A stretch of DNA of 64,000 nucleotides from Haliotis asinina. Its lineage: Eukaryota > Mollusca > Gastropoda > Lepetellida > Haliotidae. A program made the translations under genes and the position numbers. The stretch is from NCBI RefSeq assembly GCF_037392515.1, contig NC_090290.1:57982753-58046752 (forward strand), given 5' to 3'. This document shows positions 51,001 through 63,000 of the stretch, piece after piece. The notes beneath the pieces are model-generated. The model was not told the DNA's origin. It saw only the letters and a program-made list of their open reading frames with translations, and did not search any database. Numbering within the stretch: the stretch's first letter is position 1; every line of letters starts with the position of its first letter.

Positions 51001-54000
51001 TAAATAGTTTGCGTTTAAATTCTTCCTGCCAATTACAGGGGTTGAGAATGCCGAACTGCCGTAGTCATAGCTAATGCTGCTCTCAGGTGTGCCAACAAGT
51101 TGTTTAATACTTTTCCCTGCTACTGGAACAGCATCGAGAGTTGATCTGCCCTAGAGGCATTGTCTTCAGTGAGGTCCCAGGCGGCTACCGACGTAGCCGA
51201 AGCTAAAGTTGAGATGGGTTTAAGCATACGCTTTAACTCCGAGTCAATGACCAACATCTTGGAGTCATGGACTCTGTATCAATTCTGTGGAGAACTAGCC
51301 AGGCGTTGAAGGGAATCGTCATGAGCTGTCCCGTTATTGGCGAAATCCAAGCTGTGAATCTTATAGTCGCCTTTCTTGGACTTCGGTGCCTTGATTATGG
51401 AAGAGAGAGAGAGCATCAAGAGAATCAGTCGCATCTGCCACCAACAGATGCAGAGGAATCTGGTGATTCTGGTGAAAAGCGAATAGCTGTCTGATCATCC
51501 GTGCCAGGAGACAGAGAGGGGCATTCTGGGAGCCTATCGGCAATCCAGTCATGCACCGCAGACAGAGGTAGGTAGGTGCCCCCGTCATCTGAGTCCTCAG
51601 GTGCATCCTCGTTGTAATAAGATGAGAAAAACCTTTCCTCCATGTTGTCCCATGATACTGTATGGCTCTGATGTCAATGGCCAGCTGCAGAAGTCGACAT
51701 CCGAGGCTCCACACCAGAACCAAGACGAGCGTCAGGGGAATGCAACTTGAGACACTGTGGCGAATGGCAAGATGGTGGTGTCCGGGAGCATGAACAGCCT
51801 AAGCGTTTGGAGTAAGCCGGCGATCTGGAACGCCTATCCTTGTCCGACGATTGACGAGGAGAAACCGATCTGGATTTTGAATGACTACGACAGCGACGAG
51901 GGCTTCTGAAGTGTCAGCGGGACTTGCGCTTGGGAATTCTGTAAGACCCCATAGGTGCCGGTATAGGTGTAGGCACTGACAATGGAGCGGTGGATGGACA
52001 TGACGATGGCGTTGGTGTCAGAACAGGCATTGCTGCTGTAGAAAAAATAGTGTCCAAAGGTGCAGTCACAGGTGTCGGCGTTGGCGTTGGAAGACTAGAT
52101 GACAGAGTAGAGAGCAACGCCGGTGATGGCGCTGGATCAGCGCTCAGTTGCAAAAGAGTTCTCAAAAGCTTCCGCACCTCAGGGTGAGAGAGAGCGTCCG
52201 GGTGGGAGAGATCGACTGAAGAATTCGAGGAGCGCTGTGGTAAAGGTGTCGACTCTGTAGTAGGTAGAGGAAGCGTGGACGGAGGCGCTTGTCTGGAGTC
52301 CAGGCGAGCGATGACCATGATCCCAGAGATGAAACAGGGGAAGATGTTTTCCTTTTTCTCTGAGTGAATCGTTTCCTTTTTGCAGACAGATAGGCTTGAA
52401 TTCCTGAATATGGAGAGACGAACAATGATGGCATCGATCATCAAAAGTACAATTAACAGTAGCACAGTCTGGACACCAGGGGTGGGGATCCTTTGGAGAC
52501 TTCTGCACCTTGCAGAGTGTGCAAATTTTAACTGCCAGGTCATAACAAAGCTGCAACGCGCAGCAAAACCAACAAACAAATAACTTAAATGAAAGAATGC
52601 CCTAAGGGAATTTGGATTAAATGAAAAAAAACCCTACAGCAGAAAATGGAGTACCACCGTGACAAGACAGCAGAGAGTACACAACCACAATGACTGCCCC
52701 CACTGAATTACGCAGAGTGTAAAAAACTAGCAACAAATGGATATTTAACCAAACTTATGTGCACAACAACACACACTGGTAAAGAAGACGGACTGGGGTG
52801 CAACATTACCAAGCTGTGCAATGGAAAATGGACAAACAACAAGGAAAACTAGGAGATATCTGTCGAAAGGTACGAGGTAGCCAGGTAAGTGAAGATAAAT
52901 TACTGTAAGTTTCACCACCAATAAGGGAAAAACCATATCTACCAGAGCAAGAAACAACTTAAATACAATGCAAGTAGTAAAATAGCGTAATCAAACAAAA
53001 ATCACGTCTGACAGGTAGGATGCTCGAAGTAAAAGTGAAGTTTTGGGATTGTTTGTGCATGCGCGGATAGGGAGATCACGTCACTTCTGTTCCTATAAAC
53101 TCGTCGATACATGAGGTAGCCATTCAGTAGAATGGCGTAGCAACAACTGTTTGATCTCTTTTAAGCGATGCTTGAGGTAATTTGCATAAGCCCTATGGTA
53201 AGGTAAGTTAAAAATTAAAATTTTATTTAGTGGCTCATTTTGGATCTCATCAGTGTCTTGCTGAGAAGTTTTTAACTTTGACCTACTTGTGTCGACAAAA
53301 AGGTGGGATTCTATTTTTCATCCAAAGTCATTCATTTTACTTTGTCTTAGTACATGTACTAAGATTACTTTGCTGAGTGGACCTGGTTCCATGTCCTCTT
53401 AGCACTAATACTGTCGTTAAATATCCTGAAGATAAATTTGTCAAATTCTGATTAGTCAATAGCTAAAGCATATAAAACCATGTATGTGGATTTGCCAGGG
53501 TGTATGAACTATGCACCTCATCAAATCTGTCACGTTAGACACTACACAGGTTGTGCAAATAACCTTGACCTTAGGTTAGATGTGGCTGCTGACTGCATAG
53601 AGTTGGTGTAGACAATTATTAGCATAAACAGAACAATAAATTGTTGCCATAGTTTCTTTATATATGTGTGTCAATAAATATTTCCCAAAAATAAAATGTT
53701 TCTGTATATTCAGTCATTATTGTCATATATAACTAAGGCATGGAACTGGAGTTCTATGGCTAAGGCATCATGAGTCATCTCCCTTTATGACCGTTCCGGA
53801 AATACCATGGTGAAACATTTTGCATCTCTTTATGCCGAAGGTTAGATGTTGTTTTTATGATAAACTAAATTTAAAAATCTTAAGGATAACAGAGGTGCAG
53901 TCGAAGGAAATACAGAATTTACAAGGGTCTTACAGTCTCATACACCCTTTATAAATACTGTGTAACTAATAGCATTTGTCTTAAAACTGGAGAGTTACGA

Positions 54001-57000
54001 TCATCTTCATGGCTTTTCTGAGTGGACTGGGTTCCCCAAGAGAGGTATGAAAGTGTTGAGCCTGGGGTGCATGACCATGTTCCCCAATCCACCTTAGCAC
54101 TAGTACTACTGTATGGCTGTGTTAAACTATGAGAGGTATGAAAGTGCTGAGTGTGGGGTGCATGACCATGTTCCCCAAGCCATCTTAGCACTAGTACTAC
54201 TGTATGTCTGTGTTAAACTATGAGAGGTATCTACGTGCTGAGAGTGGGGTGCGTGACCATGTTCCCCAAGCCATCTTAGCACTAGTACTACTGTATGTCT
54301 GTGTTAAACTATGAGAGGTATCTAAGTGCTGAGCGTGGGGTGCATGACCATGTTCCCCAAGCCATCTTAGCACTAGTACTGCTGTATGGCTGTGTTAAAC
54401 TATGAGAGGTATGAAAGTGCTGAGCGTGGGGTGCATGACCATGTTCCCCAATCCACCTTAGCACTAGTACTGCTGTATGTCTGTGTTAAACTATGAGAGG
54501 TATCTACGTGCTGAGCGTGGGGTGCATGACCATGTTCCCCAAGCCACCTTAGCACTAGTACTACTGTATGTCTGTGTTAAACTATGAGAGGTATCTACGT
54601 GCTGAGTGTGGGGTGCATGACCATGTTCCCCAATCCACCTTAGCACTAGTACTACTGTATGTCTGTGTTAAACTATGAGAGGTATGAAAGTGCTAAACGT
54701 GGAGTGCATGACCATGTTCCCCAATCCACCTTAGCACTAGTACTACTGTATCTCTGTGTTAAACTATGAGAGGTATGAAAGTGTTGAGCGTGGGGTGCAT
54801 GACCATGTTCCCCAAGCCACCTTAGCACTAGTACTACTGTATGTCTGTGTTAAACTATGAGAGGTATGAAAGTGCTAAACGTGGAGTGCATGACCATGTT
54901 CCCCAATCCACCTTAGCACTAGTACTACTGTATGTCTGTGTTAAACTATGAGAGGTATGAAAGTGTTGAGCGTGGGGTGCATGACCATGTTCCCCAAGCC
55001 ATCTTAGCACTAGTACTACTGTATGTCTGTGTTAAACTATGAGAGGTATGAAAGTGTTGAGCGTGGGGTGCATGACCATGTTCCCCAATCCACCTTAGCA
55101 CTAGTACTACTGTATGTCTGTGTTAAACTATGAGAGGTATCTACGTGCTGAGTGTGGGGTGCATGACCATGTTCCCCAATCTACCTTAGCACTAGTACTA
55201 CTGTATGTCTGTGTTAAACTATGAGAGGTATGAAAGTGCTAAACGTGGAGTGCATGACCATGTTCCCCAAGCCACCTTAGCACTAGTACTACTGTATGTC
55301 TGTGTTAAACTATGAGAGGTATGAAAGTTTTGAGCGTGGGATGCATGACCATGTTCCCCAAGCCATCTTAGCACTAGTACTACTGTATGTCTGTGTTAAA
55401 CTATGAGAGGTATGAAAGTGCTAAACGTGGAGTGCATGACCATGTTCCCCAATCCACCTTAGCACTAGTACTACTGTATGTCTGTGTTAAACTATGAGAG
55501 GTATGAAAGTGTTGAGCGTGGGGTGCATGACCATGTTCCCCAATCCACCTTAGCACTAGTACTACTGTATGTCTGTGTTAAACTATGAGAGGTATCTACG
55601 TGCTGAGAGTGGGGTGCGTGACCATGTTCCCCAAGCCATCTTAGCACTAGTACTACTGTATGTCTGTGTTAAACTATGAGAGGTATCTACGTGCTGAGCG
55701 TGGGGTGCATGACCATGTTCCCCAAGCCATCTTAGCACTAGTACTGCTGTATGGCTGTGTTAAACTATGAGAGGTATGAAAGTGCTGAGCGTGGGGTGCA
55801 TGACCATGTTCCCCAATCCACCTTAGCACTAGTACTGCTGTATGTCTGTGTTAAACTATGAGAGGTATCTACGTGCTGAGCGTGGGGTGCATGACCATGT
55901 TCCCCAAGCCACCTTAGCACTAGTACTACTGTATGTCTGTGTTAAACTATGAGAGGTCTCTACGTGCTGAGCGTGGGGTGCATAACCATGTTCCCCAAGC
56001 CACCTTAGCACTAGTACTACTGTATGTCTGTGTTAAACTATGAGAGGTATCTAAGTGCTGAGTGTGGGGTGCATGACCATGTTCCCCAAGCCACCTTAGC
56101 ACTAGTACTACTGTATGTCTGTGTTAAACTATGAGAGGTATCTACGTGCTGAGCGTGGGGTGCATGACCATGTTCCCCAATCCACCTTAGCACTAGTACT
56201 ACTGTATGTCTGTGTTAAACTATGAGAGGTATGAAAGTGTTGAGCCTGGGGTGCATGACCATGTTCCCCAAGCCACCTTAGCACTAGTACTACTGTATGT
56301 CTGTGTTAAACTATGACAGGTATGAAAGTGCTGAGCCTGGGGTGCATGACCATGTTCCCCAAGCCATCTTAGCACTAGTACTGCTGTATGTCTGTGTTAA
56401 ACTATGAGAGGTATGAAAGTGCTGAGCGTGGGGTGCATGACCATGTTCCCCAATCCACCTTAGCACTAGTAGTACTGTATGTCTGTGTTAAACTATGAGA
56501 GGTATCTACGTGCTGAGCGTGGGGTGCGTGACCATGTTCCCCAAGCCACCTTAGCACTAGTACTACTGTATGTCTGTGTTAAACTATGAGAGGTATCTAC
56601 GTGCTGAGTGTGGGGTGCATGACCATGTTCCCCAAGCCACCTTATCACTAGTACTACTGTATGTCTGTGTTAAACTATGAGAGGTATCTACGTGCTGAGC
56701 GTGGGGTGCGTGACCATGTTCCCCAAGCCATCTTAGCACTAGTACTGCTGTATGTCTGTGTTAAACTATGAGAGGTATGAAAGTGCTGAGCGTGGGGTGC
56801 ATGACCATGTTCCCCAATCCACCTTAGCACTAGTACTACTGTATGTCTGTGTTAAACTATGAGAGGTCTCTACGTGCTGAGCGTGGGGTGCATGACCATG
56901 TTCCCCAAGCCACCTTAGCACTAGTACTACTGTATGTCTGTGTTAAACTATGAGAGGTATCTACGTGCTGAGTGTGGGGTGCATGACCATGTTCCCCAAA

Positions 57001-60000
57001 CCACCTTAGCACTAGTACTACTGTATGTCTGTGTTAAACTATGAGAGGTATGAAAGTGTTGAGCCTGGGGTGCATGACCATGTTCCCCAAGCCATCTTAG
57101 CACTAGTAGTACTGTATGTCTGTGTTAAACTATGAGAGGTATGAAAGTGCTGAGCGTGGGGTGCATGACCATGTTCCCCAATCCACCTTAGCACTAGTAC
57201 TACTGTATGTCTGTGTTAAACTATGAGAGGTCTCTACGTGCTGAGCGTGGGGTGCATGACCATGTTCCCCAAGCCACCTTAGCACTAGTACTACTGTATG
57301 TCTGTGTTAAAATATGAGAGGAGATGTATTGTTGCCGGTCAGTGTTTGTCATGATCCAATACAACATAACAGTTCAACCAACAGGTGCTTGGGAGTCATG
57401 TGAGCAGCTGTCCTGCCTATGTGCTGGAAATGTTGGGAACAGAAACAAACGTTTACAGCTCTGCTGTACAGGTCAGCTTCCGCCATCGAGTTGAGCCCGG
57501 CCAGTACATGGTGGTTCCTTCAACCATAGACCCAGGTGTTGAGAAGGAATTCCTTATAAGGATATTTGCTCCTTGCCCCTTACATAACTGCAGGTGAGTT
57601 CATGTCTTGAAATATATTGTTGTAAACTACGTTTATGTTCAACCACTAATTTTAGTCTTTTTATAAATGTATACTAGGCACATAAAGAAACTGTGCATAC
57701 AAAAATTTAAAATCTAAATTTATCAAACTTGTGTAGACACATAAGGTTTTAAACTCAGAGATTAGTCACATGTATCCAACATGTATGCACGTGCCATGTT
57801 CTGTTATGGCAGTGGTTCCGTCCTTGAGACGTGCAATACGTTGTTGCATGTGCATTCTAGGAAAGAGAAACAGAGCGAATGAACGGCACATAATACTGTC
57901 ATTTTTGAAAGCTCAACCCCTGCCCTTGTAATCGTTAAAAAAAATTATCCAGCTATTGAAATGCATAGCATGCCAAGGCTAACATCTGCACAATGTCATG
58001 AGGCCACTGGGATGGTCCATGGGGGAATGTCTTAACGACAAGTGGCTGCACTTTTCTACTGCCACCAGAACACCATTTCTGCACTGGTGAGATGCTACCA
58101 GAACACAAATGACGTCATTGATCTGGACGACCACATGTAACAACACTAAGACATGACAGATCGATAAGGGCGACCGATCTTTGCCACAGGTTTAAGACTG
58201 CTGTGATAACTGCCCGGACCATCCCGGGACTTCGCTATGTTCACCCCAACACACTTTGAAAACGTTTACGTCATCACGGGATCTGACAACGACGCCCTTT
58301 CCTGACACAACGTCATTGACAAGCTCACCGAATGTGGTGCCAAAATAATTTCTGCAGACCCTTGTTTTGGTAGAGAAATGTTGTTTTTACAGATGAGTCC
58401 AGGTTTAACATTTCCCATAGTGATAGATGTCAACGTGCGTATAGACGTGTGGGAGAATGTTTGCACAGACCTGTGTCTTGGAGAAGAATTGCTTTGATGG
58501 TGGTTCCATGATGATTTGGGGTAGAATAACAACATGCCAAAGAAATCCTTTGCTGATTGTTCAGGGCAACTTAACTGGTGTGGGCTACAGGGATCAGATT
58601 CTTCGACCAGTGGCAATTCCTTTTCTGCAATGTCATGGCCCTGGGTTAACAGTCCAAGAGGACAGTGCCCACCCTCACATGGCAAGGGTTGCTATGGATT
58701 TCTTGCAACACCACAACGTTGACTTACTACCTTGGTCTGCAAATTCACAGGATCTCTCCCCAGTAGAGCCTGTTTGCGATGAGATGAACTGATGTCTACA
58801 CCATTTTCCGCATCTGGCATGACATCCCACAAGTCTTCCTTGCTTATTTGATAGACTCCATGCATTGTCGATGCATTGCTGTTCTCAGTGCGATGGTGGA
58901 CATACCCGTTATTGGGTTTGTGGCATGGTCGTTTGACCCCTGTCCCTCTTGTGGACTCGTGACGTCATTGTGATTGACTTTTCAATTGAAATTCTCCTGA
59001 CTTGGTCTCATGATCCCTCCTTTAAAGTTTATATATACCTTTGACATTGTTATTGTGCTTATCAACGGGGGTAATATTTTGACAATGCACGGTTTCCTTA
59101 TGTGGCTAGTATAGTTTGTAACACACACGTTGGCTGAGCTACATAGCAAGTTACCATGACCCAAAACCAGAGCTACATACAGCTGTAGGTGTGTTCGTTA
59201 TAAACAGTTTACTGTGATGAGAAAAGGTTTTAGTTATGAAATAATAATGTTCTGGTGAACCCCTTGTGGAAATGGTTTTATGAATCATGAGATCAGTAGT
59301 ATATAGTTGTCAGTGCAGCTCCTGTAGTGCAGTAACCTCCCAGTGACAAGAAGGCAATTCATGGTGACATTCAGTATAGTATGTGGTCGCTCTGTACAAG
59401 GCAAGAATTCACGTTGACATTCAGTATAGCATGTGGTCCTCTGTACAAGGCTAGAATTCACGTTGACATTCAGTATAGGATGTAGTCCTCTGTACAAGGC
59501 AAGAATTCACGTTGACATTCAGTATAGCATGTGGTCCTCTGTACAAGGCTAGAATTCATGTTGACATTCAGTATAGCATGTGGTCCTCTGTACAAGGCAA
59601 GAATTCATGTTGACATTCAGTATAGCATGTGGTCCTCTGTACAAGGCAAGAATTCACGTTGACATTCAGTATAGCATGTGGTCCTCTGTACAAGGCAAGA
59701 ATTCACGTTGACATTCAGTATAGCATGTGGTCCTCTGTACAAGGCAAGAATTCACGTTGACATTCAGTATAGCATGTGGTCCTCTGTACAAGGCAAGAAT
59801 TCACGATGACATTCAGTATAGCATGTGGTCCTCTGTACAATGCAAGAATTCACGTTGACATTCAGTATAGCATGTGGTCCTCTGTACAAGGCAAGAATTC
59901 ACGTTGACATTCAGTATAGCATGTGGTCCTCTGTACAAGGCTAGAATTCATGTTGACATTCAGTATAGCATGTGGTCCTCAGTACAAGGCTAGAATTCAT

Positions 60001-63000
60001 GTTGACATTCAGTATAGTATATGGTCCTCTGTACAAGGCTAGAATTCACGTTGACATTCAGTATAGCATGTGGTCCTCTGTACAAGGCAAGAATTCACGT
60101 TGACATTCAGTATAGCATGTGGTCCTCTGTACAAGACAAGAATTCATGTTGACATTCAGTATAGCATGTGGTCCTCTGTACAAGACAAGAATTCATGTTG
60201 ACATTCAGTATAGTATGTGGTCCTCAGTACAAGGCAAGAATTCACGTTGACATTCAGTATAGCATGTGGTCCTCTGTACAAGGCTAGAATTCATGTTGAC
60301 ATTCAGTATAGTATGTGGTTCTCTGTACAATGCAAGAATTCATGTTGACATTCAGTATAGCATGTGGTCCTCTGTACAAGGCAAGAATTCATGTTGACAT
60401 TCAGTATAGCATGTGGTCCTCTGTACAAGGCAAGAATTCATGTTGACATTCAGTATAGTATGTGGTCCTCTGTACAAGGCTAGAATTCATGTTGACATTC
60501 AGTATAGGATGTAGTCCTCTGTACAAGGCAAGAATTCATGTTGACATTCAGTATAGCATGTGGTCCTCTGTACAAGGCTAGAATTCACGTTGACATTCAG
60601 TATAGCATGTGGTCCTCTGTACAAGGCAAGAATTCACGTTGACATTCAGTATAGCATGTGGTCCTCTGTACAAGGCAAGAATTCATGTTGACATTCAGTA
60701 TAGTGTGTGGTCCTCTGTACAAGGCAAGAATTCACATTGACATTCAGTATAGCATGTGGTCCTCTGTACAAGGCTAGAATTCATGTTGACATTCAGTATA
60801 GTATGTTGTCCTCTGTACAATGCAAGAATTCATGTTGACATTCAGTATAGCATGTGGTCCTCTGTACAAGGCAAGAATTCATGTTGACATTCAGTATAGC
60901 ATGTGGTCCTCTGTACAAGGCAAGAATTCATGTTGACATTCAGTATAGTATGTGGTCCTCTGTACAAGGCTAGAATTCATGTTGACATTCAGTATAGGAT
61001 GTAGTCCTCTGTACAAGGCAAGAATTCATGTTGACATTCAGTATAGTATGTGGTCCTCAGTACAAGGCAAGAATTCACGTTGACATTCAGTATAGTATGT
61101 GGTCCTCTGTACAAGGCTAGAATTCACGTTGACATTCAGTATAGCATGTAGTCCTCTGAGGTCATTTAAGGAGAGGACTTGGATAGGTGGACATTCTTTT
61201 GCACCTAGACTCCTGAAAGTTTACCTGTTCCTCCTCAATTCCAGGTATTCTGCATGAATCATTTTTTAGTGGAAATGTATTTTCCTTGTCAACGCAGGCA
61301 AGTTTCTTGTTCAAGACACACATCTGTTCACCTAGAAATGTCTGGCACATTTGCCTTTTTAACTTAAGTTATAGTATGTAGTACAGTCATCCCTTGCCCT
61401 AACACTGGGCTTGGGGTCCATCATATAACCCCCTGCATTCTGCAAACATTGATAGAGTGAGTGAGTTTAACTGTATGCCACACTCAGCAATAATCCAGCT
61501 ATGTGGCTGCAGTCTATAAATATTGAAGTCTTGACCAGACAATCCAGTGATCAACAGCATAAGCATCGATCTACTCATTTGGGAACCAATGACATGTCTG
61601 ACCACCAAATCGTGTTAGCCGCCTCTTATGACAAGCGTTGGTTGGATACAGGTCTGGTAATATGATATTTATGTATATCAGGACTATTTTGTGTGTTGTG
61701 ACCAAACAAACAACAGATTTGTTAAATGCTGTTTCCCTTGAACTGATGTAAGTTTTTTGAGCCACTGATTACCCTGCATGTTAACTGAGACCTCAGTATC
61801 GCAGACTGCATGTTAAGGAGGAATGGAAGCATTTCACAGTGCAATACCCGGATTTGTACTAGGAAAACACGTCACATTAATGACATCACTTGTATATGTC
61901 CACCAGTGAAGTTCCCCGGGACACCATGCTGATGTCGTGTGAATCTGAGGATTTACGTGAAGTTGATGGCAGTACAGTCAGACTCAGTAAGTATGTGGTC
62001 CTCGGTATTCTATGATGTGGTAGTGCAAGTGAGTGAGTGAGTTTAGTTTTATTCTGCTTTCAGCAATATTCCAGCAATAACATGGCAGGGGACACCAGAA
62101 ATGGATTTCACACATTGTGCTCATGTGGTGAATTGAACCTGGGTCTTTGTCATGACGAGAAAACACCTTAACCACTGGGCTTCCACCCTGCCCTTGCTGT
62201 GGTAGAACTGTGTGTGATAAGTCATTTAGATGTTTGCAATGTTAATTATATTAAAAATAAGGTAATTTTCAAGCCTTGTATTATTGTTAATCTCAGATAA
62301 AAAGAGATCTGGTTTTGTGACAGGAATGAATTAAGTTTTGCTTATTTTTCCATGGTAGTACGTATCGACCAACTGTTACTGATATCAAGGATGTGGCATG
62401 TGGAAGAATGTACAACGTTTCCCTGTCAACTATCCATCAATAGTAATTCTGGCTGAAAATAAGGCCAGTGGTAATTTGGAATTGTGCAGTTGGTGCTGAA
62501 CTGTTTTGTATATATCAAGGTATGCAAGACTTTGGCATGTAGAGAATCTCACCCAGGTGTCTACTGATATCAGTAATATCAACAAGAGTTGATAAAGTTA
62601 CAAAGATCCAAAGCTTGCTGAGTGTTGATGTAAATTATATCAGTAGACATGAGATTCTATGTATCATCCAAAATCATTCTGCATTAGTTTTCAATGAAAC
62701 ATCTTTCTTTACCATTAGACTTGTAGTGCAGTGATGTCATACCATTATGACGTCATCAAGTTCATGACGTCATAGCATTGTTAGAGCATTGTACAAAATC
62801 TATTGCCAAACCGATATCTCCTAGGAGATACCATTTGATCTCAAACAAGCAATATCTCCTGTGGAGCACAGGTAGGGAGGATAAGTAGTTGGGCTGTTGG
62901 AACTTAGGAAATTGTCTCTGTCATCTTGAGCGCAATTCTGCAGTCTTGTCAGTCATGGACACTGTTTGAATTCTGTGTCACTTATGCAGTCTGATGCTAA

